NCBI GenBank assembly: GCA_017534445.1
Contig: JAFXWC010000006.1
Location: forward strand, 1-64,000
Source of the DNA: Treponema sp.
Lineage (GTDB): Bacteria > Spirochaetota > Spirochaetia > Treponematales > Treponemataceae
Direction of reading: 5' to 3'
DNA: 64,000 nucleotides
A program made the position numbers and the translations under genes. The notes under the pieces were generated by a model. That model was not told the DNA's origin. It saw only the letters and a list, made by a program, of their open reading frames with translations, and did not search any database. Positions 52,502 through 60,819 of this stretch are shown here, piece after piece; within the stretch, counting starts at the first letter, position 1, and each line of letters begins with the position of its first letter.

Positions 52502-53386
52502 ATGGAAGAGCAAAACAAGTATTTGTTGGAAGGGCGCAAAACCTTTTTCATTTGCCCGGACGTGTCAATGTTTCCGGATACATATTTGGAAGATTACCTC
52601 AAGCGTGGTTATGAGACCTATATTATCAATGATGACCGGATTGGCACCATAAAAGAGAAGGTGCAGGTTATCATTGATACCTTTAAGGATTCAATTCTCT
52701 TCTTTTACATTGATACCGTAGTAGAAGATATTAACTGGAAGGATTACATAAAGGACCTTCAGGAAACTTACAAAGATTCCGTCTTGATAGGCGTATTGTA
52801 TGCAAAGCGTACCAAGCAGGAAGAAATGCACGCCTTGGAGCGTTACTATCTTTATGACGTTGGCATAAAATGCGGATGCATTGCTTTGGAGTATCAGAAG
52901 GATAAGAATTTCACGCTGATAGATAAAGTTATGTTTGCAAACCAGGCCTGCGGACGAAGAAAGAACATAAGGGCTGTCTGCGACCTTTCAAGCACCGTTA
53001 TCTTTAATTATGATAAAAAGAAATGGCTGGGAAAAATTTCCGACGTGAGCCTAAGCCATTTTTCATGTGTCTTTGATTTGGAACCAAAAATCCCCTTGTA
53101 CGAAAAGGTTGTTGACATTCTTGTTGACATTAACGGAATGCATTTACATACCGACGGAATACTTCTTGAATGCCGCAAACTCTTGGACCGCAACCTTTAT
53201 ATTTTCATCTTTGCCCAGTCAAACGGAAAGCAGGGCTTGGACGAAGAATTAAAGACAAGGCTTTCGGAAAAGATTTACAGTCTTGTTACAGACAAGGTAA
53301 AGAATCTTTTGCGCGATTTGTTCCAGGAAGAACACAAGCGGAACAGCGCAAACTCAAAGGGACCGGCCAGTTTTCTCTTTTCCTAA
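52502..53386 (+). CDS. PilZ-like domain protein
   Basis: A 294-aa cytoplasmic protein. The N-terminal ~150 residues are an unrecognised alpha/beta domain (KTFFICPDVSMFPDTYLED; FKDSILFFYIDTV). From about residue 155, RRKNIRAVCDLSSTVIFNY and KISDVSLSHFSCVFD resemble a PilZ c-di-GMP-binding domain: RxxxR is kept, but the D-x-S-x-x-G motif reads DVSLSHF, so the glycine is missing. GGGGG precedes the ATG. Located right after an MCP gene, suggesting motility control. Whether it still binds c-di-GMP is uncertain. Confidence 0.68.
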   Translation: MEEQNKYLLEGRKTFFICPDVSMFPDTYLEDYLKRGYETYIINDDRIGTIKEKVQVIIDTFKDSILFFYIDTVVEDINWKDYIKDLQETYKDSVLIGVLYAKRTKQEEMHALERYYLYDVGIKCGCIALEYQKDKNFTLIDKVMFANQACGRRKNIRAVCDLSSTVIFNYDKKKWLGKISDVSLSHFSCVFDLEPKIPLYEKVVDILVDINGMHLHTDGILLECRKLLDRNLYIFIFAQSNGKQGLDEELKTRLSEKIYSLVTDKVKNLLRDLFQEEHKRNSANSKGPASFLFS

Positions 53387-53418
53387 GTTAACAATTTGAA
53401 TAGTTTTTTTTGCATAAA

Positions 53419-53452
53419 AAAAAGACCCTAATGCTAAGCATCGGGGTCTTTT
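53419..53452. terminator. Bidirectional terminator
   Basis: AAAAGACCC...GGGTCTTTT with internal ATGCT/AGCAT pairing. A-run on the left and T-run on the right stop both convergent genes. Confidence 0.9.
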
Positions 53453-53470
53453 CTGTTTACGTTCAAGCTA

Positions 53471-54706
53471 TTAGTTGAACATCATAATCAAAACTTTTGA
53501 AACGATTACAACAGAGATAAGGGCAACAGGGTAGGTTGAAGCATAAGCAGATGCAACGTCTTCTGTTCCTGCTGTGTTGATAAGAGTTCCAAGTGCCGGT
53601 GTTGACGTCATACCGCCTGTGATAGAGCCAAGGTTGTTGAGGAGGCTAAGCTTGAGCACGTACTTAGCAAAGAAGTAGCCAGCTATCATAGGAAGTGTTG
53701 TCATGATGATACCGTAGATGAAGTAAACACCTTCGAAGTATTTTACAAAGTTTGCGCCGCCAGGAATACCTGCACCAATCAAGAAGAGCATAAGTCCAAG
53801 TTCGCGGAAAACCTTGAGTGTGTCTGTTTTAGGTGTGATTGAGATGCAGCCGATGCGGGCAAAGTGTCCGAACATAAGGGCTATAACAAGACATCCGCCT
53901 GTAGTTGTAAGGTTGAATCCAAATACCTTGATTGAACCAAGGATGATTCCCAATACTGCTGCAGCAGAGAATGCCATAAAGCCGAATCCGTCAATTTCGA
54001 TAAGGTTCTTGAGGGACTTCTTTTCTGAAGAGCCGTCGTCTGCAACAACAATCTTTTTGCGTTCTTCTGCCATGTTTGCGCCAAGGATTTTTGGGATGAT
54101 CTGAACAAAGAGAACTACGCCAACAACACCATAGAGGTATGCAATTCCGTGGCCTACGGATACGATGTTTTCAAGAGCTTCGCCAGCAGTTTCCTTTGCA
54201 GCGCTGAATGCCGGAGTAGAAGTGAGAGAGCCAGAGAGCAAGCCTACGAGCATTGCAGCTGATTCTGCTATAGTTCTTTCTGAGCCCCACATCTTGTTGT
54301 CAAAGATAATGCAGCCTGCGCATGAAAGTCCGCCCATGAGGATTACAACAAGAGCGATCATAACGTATGAAGTGAAGTTCTTCTTAAAGTTTCCGATGAA
54401 GTTGGGGCCTGCAATAAAGCCTACGGAAGTTACAAAAAGAATGAGCCCCATGTTCTCTACGACTTTAAGCGCGTTGTTGGTGTATGACTTTGCAACATCC
54501 CCGGCCTTTATCATCAGCTGGGCATCAAGATATTTGTAAAAGAATGCGCCCGCAAGAAGAGCGATGATAAAGACGCCGGCAGTTCCAAGAGAAACGCCTT
54601 TGATAGTGATTCTGCCGAGCAGATAGCCGACAGCCGCAATTGAAAAGACAAAGAACAAAAGGTAAGTGATTGCCTTTACGGAAAGAATTCCTCCAAAAAG
54701 TACCAT
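53471..54706 (-). CDS. AspT/YidE-family permease lacking the TrkA-C domains
   Basis: A 411-aa integral membrane protein with about 10 hydrophobic segments in two homologous halves. Each half has the family signature: LLSGSLTSTPAFSAA in the first and SITGGMTSTPALGTL in the second, as in the aspartate:alanine exchanger AspT and YidE/YbjL. Usual members are ~560 aa because two TrkA-C (RCK) domains sit between halves; here only a ~35-residue charged linker (AEERKKIVVADDGSSEKKS) remains. Possible substrate is a dicarboxylate or amino acid; it is not proven. Near fumarate-reductase-like genes, so a C4-dicarboxylate is an appealing guess. GAGG lies 8 bases before the ATG. Confidence 0.88.
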   Translation of the reverse strand: MVLFGGILSVKAITYLLFFVFSIAAVGYLLGRITIKGVSLGTAGVFIIALLAGAFFYKYLDAQLMIKAGDVAKSYTNNALKVVENMGLILFVTSVGFIAGPNFIGNFKKNFTSYVMIALVVILMGGLSCAGCIIFDNKMWGSERTIAESAAMLVGLLSGSLTSTPAFSAAKETAGEALENIVSVGHGIAYLYGVVGVVLFVQIIPKILGANMAEERKKIVVADDGSSEKKSLKNLIEIDGFGFMAFSAAAVLGIILGSIKVFGFNLTTTGGCLVIALMFGHFARIGCISITPKTDTLKVFRELGLMLFLIGAGIPGGANFVKYFEGVYFIYGIIMTTLPMIAGYFFAKYVLKLSLLNNLGSITGGMTSTPALGTLINTAGTEDVASAYASTYPVALISVVIVSKVLIMMFN

Positions 54707-54742
54707 TTTGAAGACCTCGGTTTAATTAGTTAGAATGAATGT

Positions 54743-54771
54743 ATTCTAGCAATATTACAAACTTTTTTCAA
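54743..54771 (-). promoter_or_regulatory. Predicted promoter of the AspT-family permease
   Basis: On the minus strand: TTGAAA (54766-54771), 17-bp spacer, TAGAAT (54743-54748), 37 bases before the ATG. Confidence 0.65.
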
Positions 54772-54888
54772 TATATTATAGAAAGAAAACGCAATTTACG
54801 CATGGATGTAAATAGTATGACAGTCAAAATGAGCTAGTGGGACGTAGGAAAAGTTGCATAAAAAGAAATTCTAAAAAAAGCCAAGCGT

Positions 54889-54925
54889 AAAAAAAAAAGA
54901 GCCGGAAGTCGTATTGACAACCGGC
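54889..54925 (-). terminator. Terminator after the fumarate-reductase-like gene
   Basis: On the minus strand a stem built on CCGG...CCGG with an inner GTC/GAC pairing is followed by about ten Ts. It ends the nine-gene redox operon. Confidence 0.82.
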
Positions 54926-54948
54926 CCTGTTTTCTAGGCTATGCTAGC

Positions 54949-56625
54949 TTAGTTCTTTACTGCACCGTTTTTGAATTCGTCGTTGCCACGGCCGTACTGG
55001 TCGTCTGCACTTGAAGCAAATTCTGGATTGCCGTGGGTGTAGCGGGGAAGAAGCTTTGGAGAAACCAAATCCTTCTTGATTCCTGCTGCGTCACGTTCTT
55101 TTTCGAAGTCCTTTACGTGCTGAAGGTTAAGGCCTTCTGGTGTTGAGATTGACTTGAACATCTTTCCGGCTTCAATTCCTGCCTCGCGTCCGAATACTAC
55201 TACGTCCAGCAAAGAGTTGCCCATAAGACGGTTTGTTCCGTGTACGCCACCTGATGCTTCGCCTGCAACAAGAAGGTTCTTTACGCTTGTGTGGCAAGTC
55301 TTGTCAATTTCTACACCGCCGTTCTGATAGTGGAGTGTAGGATAGACAAGGATTGGTTCCTTGCGGATGTCTATGCCGTACTTGATGAACATCTTGTACA
55401 TAGCAGGAATGCTCTTCATGATTGTGCCTTCACCGTGAATCATTTCAATCATCGGGGTGTCGAGCCATACAGCATCCTGTACGTCGTTCTTTACACCGCG
55501 GCCGTTTTTTACTTCGCGGATAATGCCGGAAGCGTTTACGTCGCGTGTTTCAAGCGGGTGAATGTATACTTCGCCGTCTTTGTTGATGAGCTTTGCGCCA
55601 AGTGAGCGAACCTTTTCTGTTACGAGCTTGCCCAAAATCTGTGTCGGGTAAGCGGCACCAGTCGGGTGGTACTGGAGTGAATCCTGGTACAAAAGCTTTG
55701 CTCCTGCGCGGTATGCCAATACAAGACCGTCTGCGGTTGCACCGTAGTGGTTTGACGTTGGGAATCCCTGGTAGTGCATGCGTCCTGCTCCACCAGTTGC
55801 AATGATTACAACCTTTGCCTTTGCAATGCGGACTTCGTTTGTTTCCATGTTAAGGAGAACTGCACCTGCTGCCTCGCCCTTGCTGTTCTTGATGAGTTCA
55901 ATTGCAGATGTAAAGTCTACGACTGTAATGCTGTCCTTGCGGTTGAATGTCTCGTCGCGCAAAGTACGCATGATTTCTGCACCTGAATAGTCCTTGCATG
56001 CGTGCATTCTCTTTCTTGAAGTTCCGCCACCGTGGGTTGTAACCATAGTGCCGTCTGCATCCTTATCGAATTCAACGCCAAGGTCATTGAGCCACTTGAT
56101 TACGGAAGGTGCCTTGTTTACAAGTGTGTATACAAGCTCAGGCTTTCCGTCAAAGTGTCCGCCGCCGAATGCGTCAAGATAGTGCTGGGCAGGGGAGTCG
56201 TTTGGCTTGTCTGCAGCCTGGATTCCGCCTTCTGCCATCATTGTGTTTGCATCGCCAACACGGAGCTTTGTAACAAGAAGGACTTTTGCACCGGCTTCGC
56301 TTGCCATGATTGCAGCTGAAGTTCCTGCTCCACCGCCACCGATTACGAGAACGTCTGCCTCGTAGTCTACGTGGTCAAGGTTTACCTTGTCAGGTTCAAT
56401 GCGCGGTTTTGCCTGGAGCATGTCTGCAAGCTCGTGGGGAGCCTTCTGTCCCTTGTTGGGGCCAATCTTGAGTTCCTCAAACTGGCTTGCAATGCGGTCC
56501 GGGTGGTATTCCTTGAGCAGCTGGTCTTTTTCGTCTGCTGTAAGGCGCGCATGTTCAAATTTTAAGTTTGCATCACGTTTTTCCGCAACAATCTTTGCGG
56601 CTTCGTCTAAATAGTTACCATACAT
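54949..56625 (-). CDS. FAD-dependent fumarate reductase/succinate dehydrogenase-type flavoprotein
   Basis: A 558-aa flavoprotein. After an unusual ~85-residue N-terminal extension, the FAD-binding motif VLVIGGGGAGTSAAI starts at about residue 91. Active-site motifs of the SdhA/FrdA family follow: GGGTSRKRMHACKDYSG, SLQYHPTGAAYP (His), YPTLHYQNGGVEID (His), and GGVHGTNRLMGNSLLD (Arg). No signal peptide and no membrane-anchor gene nearby, so a soluble thiol- or NADH-linked fumarate reductase is likely. Last gene of the operon, after the matching Fe-S subunit. GGAG lies 7 bases before the ATG. Substrate fumarate is inferred. Confidence 0.88.
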   Translation of the reverse strand: MYGNYLDEAAKIVAEKRDANLKFEHARLTADEKDQLLKEYHPDRIASQFEELKIGPNKGQKAPHELADMLQAKPRIEPDKVNLDHVDYEADVLVIGGGGAGTSAAIMASEAGAKVLLVTKLRVGDANTMMAEGGIQAADKPNDSPAQHYLDAFGGGHFDGKPELVYTLVNKAPSVIKWLNDLGVEFDKDADGTMVTTHGGGTSRKRMHACKDYSGAEIMRTLRDETFNRKDSITVVDFTSAIELIKNSKGEAAGAVLLNMETNEVRIAKAKVVIIATGGAGRMHYQGFPTSNHYGATADGLVLAYRAGAKLLYQDSLQYHPTGAAYPTQILGKLVTEKVRSLGAKLINKDGEVYIHPLETRDVNASGIIREVKNGRGVKNDVQDAVWLDTPMIEMIHGEGTIMKSIPAMYKMFIKYGIDIRKEPILVYPTLHYQNGGVEIDKTCHTSVKNLLVAGEASGGVHGTNRLMGNSLLDVVVFGREAGIEAGKMFKSISTPEGLNLQHVKDFEKERDAAGIKKDLVSPKLLPRYTHGNPEFASSADDQYGRGNDEFKNGAVKN

Positions 56626-56671
56626 AATATTTTCTCCTTAGGAAGCGTCTGGGACGGTACGTCATGGGACG

Positions 56672-57355
56672 TTATTTTTCAATATCTCTCGTGTTATACA
56701 GTTCCTTGATTTTGTCCAAAGGATGGCTCATCATTGTCTGGATGGCTTCCTCGCACTTGCCTTCCTCAATTTCCTTTACGCGGTCAATAAGGTGCTGTGT
56801 CTGGGGCTGCAAGTACTTTCCGTTCAAGCGGCGTGCAAGCTCTGCAACCTGAGGATGGCTAATTCCTGCTGGACATCTGCTTGAGCAGCATCCGCACATT
56901 ACGCAGTCAAAGGAAAGCTCTGCGCACTTTTCAAAGTCACCGCGCTGGGCGTATGCAATGTACTGCATTACGTTGAGGCTCTGTGTACATGCCCTTGTAC
57001 AGGCGTTGCATCCTACGCAAGAGTAGATTTCTGGGTAGAGCTGCATCATAACTGCCTGTTCAGGCTTAATCTTGTTGATGTCGTAAGTCTGCTTTACGAG
57101 AGGGAAGAATGGAAGTGTTGCAATGTACATTCCCTGTTCAACCTTTGTAGAGCAGGCAAGTCCTGTGTAGAGCTGGTTTGAGCCTTCAATCCTGTAGATT
57201 GTTGCACAGGCTCCGCAGAAACCGTTGCGGCATCCGCAGCCTCTCTTGAGCTGGTAGCCTGCATATTCCATGGCATTCATTATTGTAAGTTCTGCCGGAA
57301 CATCATATTTTTTGCCAAAAATGTAAATGGTAGCCATTTCTTTGTTTTCAGCCAT
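56672..57355 (-). CDS. Fumarate-reductase-type iron-sulfur subunit
   Basis: A 227-aa subunit: plant-type 2Fe-2S domain with CGCRNGFCGACAT (about residues 42-54) plus the distal cysteine in GLACSTK, then two 4Fe-4S-type motifs CVGCNACTRACTQSLNV and CVMCGCCSSRCPAGISHP. This is the FrdB/TfrB layout and pairs with the flavoprotein downstream. The start at 57355 follows CGGAG 8 bases upstream. It lies 89 bases after flxA. Confidence 0.88.
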   Translation of the reverse strand: MAENKEMATIYIFGKKYDVPAELTIMNAMEYAGYQLKRGCGCRNGFCGACATIYRIEGSNQLYTGLACSTKVEQGMYIATLPFFPLVKQTYDINKIKPEQAVMMQLYPEIYSCVGCNACTRACTQSLNVMQYIAYAQRGDFEKCAELSFDCVMCGCCSSRCPAGISHPQVAELARRLNGKYLQPQTQHLIDRVKEIEEGKCEEAIQTMMSHPLDKIKELYNTRDIEK

Positions 57356-57444
57356 TTGTTTTACTCCGTAAAAAAAATTAATGGTTAAACGAAAGGTGAA
57401 CAGGCTGAACAAAAGCGCCCGGCCCTTGTTCACCATCCATTGTA

Positions 57445-58275
57445 CTAGTATTCGCCCGGCAGTTCAGCCAGCTGTGTAAAGCTGAATACAGGACCGTCCT
57501 TGCAAACAAACTTGTTTCCTACGTTGCATCTTCCGCATTTGCCGATTCCGCACTTCATGCGCATTTCAAGCGTAGTGAATACGTTTTCGTCCTTGAAGCC
57601 AAGCTTCTTGAGGGCATCGAGCGAAAGGTGGATAAGGATTGGCGGACCGCACATGATTACCGTCATGCTTGGATCCGGATTCATTTCCGTAACGTAAGGA
57701 GGAACGAATCCTACGTGGTCGTCCCAGTCATCCTGTGCACGGTCAATCGTAAGGTTAAGGTCTAGGTTTGGTGCGTGTGCCCATTCTTCCTGCAGCTGCT
57801 TAAGGAAAACAAGATCCTGCTTGCTGCGGCTTCCGTAGATTACCTGGATGCGGCCATAGTCTGAGCGGTGTGCAAGCATGTAGTCAACAACAGAGTGAAC
57901 CGGTGCAAGACCAATACCACCTGCGATTACAAGGATGTCCTTTCCCTTGAAAGTTGTGTCTACAGGGAATCCGTTTCCGATTGGACCGCGGATTGCTATC
58001 TGCTGACCAGGCTGTGCGTTATGAAGCCATGTGGTTACGCAACCGCACTTCTTTATTGAAAACTGCATGTATTCCTGCACGGTCGGTGAAGATGTGATAG
58101 AAATCATGCTTTCGCCAACACCTGGAACAATCAGCATGGCGCACTGACCAGGCTTGTGCTCAAAGAGCTTTTTTCCGTCCAAGCCGACTACGCGGAATGA
58201 CTTTACGTCTGGCGTTTCGTCAAACATTTCTTTGATTACACCCACGTAAGGAATGAATGATTCGTTTGATTCCAT
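57445..58275 (-). CDS. flxA: FlxA-like FAD/NAD(P)H oxidoreductase
   Basis: A 276-aa NAD(P)H:ferredoxin-reductase-type protein: FAD domain with GLDGKKLFEHKPGQCAMLIV, NAD domain ILVIAGGIGLAPVHSVVDYM, MCGPPILIHLSLDAL, and a C-terminal 2Fe-2S motif MRMKCGIGKCGRCNVG with a last Cys in FVCKDGP. It is the probable NADH-entry subunit of a FlxABCD module. Coupled by one base (TAATG) to the upstream flxB. Confidence 0.9.
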   Translation of the reverse strand: MESNESFIPYVGVIKEMFDETPDVKSFRVVGLDGKKLFEHKPGQCAMLIVPGVGESMISITSSPTVQEYMQFSIKKCGCVTTWLHNAQPGQQIAIRGPIGNGFPVDTTFKGKDILVIAGGIGLAPVHSVVDYMLAHRSDYGRIQVIYGSRSKQDLVFLKQLQEEWAHAPNLDLNLTIDRAQDDWDDHVGFVPPYVTEMNPDPSMTVIMCGPPILIHLSLDALKKLGFKDENVFTTLEMRMKCGIGKCGRCNVGNKFVCKDGPVFSFTQLAELPGEY

Positions 58276-59327
58276 TATTTTGCGCCTCCTTCCGCATTGT
58301 CCTGTGGCAGTTCATTGTATGCCTTGATTACCTTTACCACGTTCATGTGGATTGGGCAACTTTCAAGGCAGCGTCCGCATCCTACGCAAGAGAATACGTC
58401 GTTGTGGGCCATGGGGTAGTAGACGAGCTTGTGCATGAACCTCTGTCTGAACCTTTCTTTCTGGGTAAGGCGTGGGTTTGCAGCGGCCATCTGGGTAAAG
58501 TCTGAATACATACAGGAGTCCCAGCACCTTGACTGCTTGATTCCGCCGTTGGACTTAAAGTCGCGTACGTCAAAGCACATACAGGTTGGGCAGATGTAGG
58601 TACATGTTCCGCATCCAAGACAAGTCTGTGAAAGGTCAGCCCAAATCTTTGAGTTGAAGATTTTCATCATGTCCTTGCCCTGCCACTTGCTCAGGTCAAT
58701 GTGGGCGAACGGAAGCTTTTCTACTTTTGCCTTGATTGAATCCTCTTCCTTCTTGACTTCTGAATCATTTTCTTCTGTCAAGAGGCTCTTTGCCTTTTCA
58801 ATGAACTTCTCTCCCTTTGGAGTGTTTGCGCGGAAGAAGAATTTTCCTCCTGCAAGCCATGAAGTTACGTCTCCGGCTGGATTCCATGCTTCAAGTCCGT
58901 AAGCTGAGCAGAAGCAGGTCTGGGCAGGATCCGTACATGCAAGGGTTACTACAGTTGCATGGTCACGGCGGTTCTTGTAGTAGGAGTCAACTGGAGTCAT
59001 TTTAAGGTATACTTCGTCGATTATGTCAAAGCCTTTTGCGTCACAGGCGCGTACACCGAAGATTACAAAGTCCTGAAGGTCCTTGCGTGGGTCTTCGATT
59101 TCTACTGTCTGACCGTTCATCTTGTAGTTAACAAGATTTTCTGTCTTTGGGAAGAAGAAGTCCTTTGCGCTTCTTACTGTTTTTAATGCAGAAGAAAGCT
59201 TTACGCCTTTTTCCCACTTTGCAAAGTCTGCCTTGCCCGATTTGTTGTCTACGGGAAGGTAGAGCTCTTCTTTTGTTCCCAGAAGTTCAAAGAGGCTGTC
59301 TATTTTTTCACTTGAAATTGAAAGCAT
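58275..59327 (-). CDS. flxB: FlxB-like 4Fe-4S dicluster protein
   Basis: A 350-aa protein with two ferredoxin motifs near the C-terminus: CLGCGTCTYICPTC (about residue 237) and CVGCGRCLESCPIHM (about residue 314). The N-terminal half (IFGVRACDAKGFDIIDEVYL; FCSAYGLEAWN) resembles HydB/AsrA-type sulfite-reductase or hydrogenase beta subunits that use cysteine-rich cluster sites. It should carry electrons between FlxA and FlxC/D. TAATG couplings with both neighbours. Confidence 0.82.
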   Translation of the reverse strand: MLSISSEKIDSLFELLGTKEELYLPVDNKSGKADFAKWEKGVKLSSALKTVRSAKDFFFPKTENLVNYKMNGQTVEIEDPRKDLQDFVIFGVRACDAKGFDIIDEVYLKMTPVDSYYKNRRDHATVVTLACTDPAQTCFCSAYGLEAWNPAGDVTSWLAGGKFFFRANTPKGEKFIEKAKSLLTEENDSEVKKEEDSIKAKVEKLPFAHIDLSKWQGKDMMKIFNSKIWADLSQTCLGCGTCTYICPTCMCFDVRDFKSNGGIKQSRCWDSCMYSDFTQMAAANPRLTQKERFRQRFMHKLVYYPMAHNDVFSCVGCGRCLESCPIHMNVVKVIKAYNELPQDNAEGGAK

Positions 59328-60313
59328 TATTTACCTCCATGAGCTGCATCGTCGCGTTCATATACGATGCTTGTTTCCGCATCTTTTGCAGTGTCGTATG
59401 TTAGCATTGGCGGCTTTGTTTCCATGTCGCTTCCTGCAATATACGGTCCGTAAATTTCGTTGATGTCTTTTGCAAACTTGCGGTTAATCAGGTGGAGCGG
59501 AATGTGCTGCGGGCATACGCGTGAACATTCACCGCAGTCCGTGCAGCGTCCGGCTACGTGCCATGCGCGGATGATGTGGTAAAGGTTCTCTTCGAATGAG
59601 TTTGCGGCAACCTTCTGCGATGTATACAGATTGTTGTTGTCGAAGACACATTTTTCACATGTACATGCAGGGCATGCGTCGCGGCAGGCATTGCACCTAA
59701 TGCAGCGGGAGAACTGGTCGCGCCAGAAATCAAAGCGTTCTTCTTCGCTCATTGCCTCAAGCTTGGCAACCTCGTCAAAGCGTCCGCTTTCAAGAAGGTC
59801 TCCGTCTTCTCCGATCAGCTCATCGAAGGTAACGTGCTTCTTGCTCTTGCAGTTTGTGCAGCGTTCAGCTTCTTTTCCAGACTCAGGGTCTGCCATTGCA
59901 TTGCAAGGTACACCAACTACGTAGACATCGTCCCTGTTTATGCGGTTTTCCTTGAGCAGTTCCGTAAAGCTATAGGTGTCGCATGGCTTAAGGAAGACGA
60001 GTACCATTTCCTGGGGAATTGGCGCGTCTTGTGCGTTAGGATCACGCTGCTTTGCCATTACGTTGTTTGTTCTTGTGGTAGACTTTGCAATTTCAATTTC
60101 CCTTGTGATTTTTACAAGGTACTTTGAAAGGTTTGCACCGCACCACTGGTTGTATACGAAATTCTTTTCAATGTCGCCGGCATCGGTGAACACACCCGGA
60201 GTTACGTCGTAGTCAAAGAGGCCACGCCTCCAGCCCACAACACGCTTGACTTTTCCGGATGCAAGGAGTTCCTTTGCCTTTGACACAAGTTCTTTTGTTA
60301 AATCTTCTTGCAT
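59327..60313 (-). CDS. flxC: FlxC-like iron-sulfur protein
   Basis: A 328-aa Fe-S protein. N-terminal part VKRVVGWRRGLFDYDVTPGVFTDA and VFLKPCDTYSFTELLKEN resembles the F420-hydrogenase beta type; cysteine clusters follow as AERCTNCKSKKH, CIRCNACRDACPACTC and CTDCGECSRVCPQHIP. Start at 60313 follows GGAGG 7 bases upstream; it overlaps flxD by 16 bases. Naming follows gene order rather than close identity. Confidence 0.8.
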   Translation of the reverse strand: MQEDLTKELVSKAKELLASGKVKRVVGWRRGLFDYDVTPGVFTDAGDIEKNFVYNQWCGANLSKYLVKITREIEIAKSTTRTNNVMAKQRDPNAQDAPIPQEMVLVFLKPCDTYSFTELLKENRINRDDVYVVGVPCNAMADPESGKEAERCTNCKSKKHVTFDELIGEDGDLLESGRFDEVAKLEAMSEEERFDFWRDQFSRCIRCNACRDACPACTCEKCVFDNNNLYTSQKVAANSFEENLYHIIRAWHVAGRCTDCGECSRVCPQHIPLHLINRKFAKDINEIYGPYIAGSDMETKPPMLTYDTAKDAETSIVYERDDAAHGGK

Positions 60314-60762
60314 CTTAAGTCCTCCAAGCGTTTGTTTTCGCCGAGTTCCGTAATCTGCTTTACGAATGAATTCATGATTCCTGCAAAGCGTACGCCTTCT
60401 GCGGCTGAGCACCATTCAACCCTTGTGCGTTCCTTTTCTATACCGAGGTAATTCAGCATGGAGAAAAGGAGTGTCATGCGGCGGCGGGCAAAGTAGTTGC
60501 CGCTTGTGTAGTGGCAGTCTCCCGGGTGGCATCCGCAGAGGATTACTCCGTCGGCACCCCTCTGGAATGCGCGCAGAACGAACATTGGGTTCAGACGGCA
60601 GGAGCAGGGGATGCGGATAATCTTTACGTTGGTGGGGTAGTCCAGACGGTTGTTTCCCGCAAGGTCAGCCCCGGCGTAGGAACACCAGTTGCAGCAGAAG
60701 GCCACAATCTTGGGTACCCACTGTTTATTTTCAGTATTTGTTGTTTCTTCGCTCATAAGCAT
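60298..60762 (-). CDS. flxD: FlxD/MvhD-like electron-transfer protein
   Basis: A 154-aa protein of the MvhD/FlxD family: IVAFCCNWCSYAGADLAGN, VKIIRIPCSCRLNP, FQRGADGVILCGCHPGDCHY and the 2Fe-2S type cysteines. MvhD links hydrogenase or Flx modules to HdrA. The start may be ATG 60762 or ATG 60756; neither has a strong Shine-Dalgarno. It lies between hdrA and flxC. Confidence 0.9.
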   Translation of the reverse strand: MLMSEETTNTENKQWVPKIVAFCCNWCSYAGADLAGNNRLDYPTNVKIIRIPCSCRLNPMFVLRAFQRGADGVILCGCHPGDCHYTSGNYFARRRMTLLFSMLNYLGIEKERTRVEWCSAAEGVRFAGIMNSFVKQITELGENKRLEDLRCKKI

Positions 60763-60819
60763 TTTGCGCTTTTAGCAAACAGCGTATTTACTTGCATTAC
60801 GGCAAGTATCTGCTACCTG

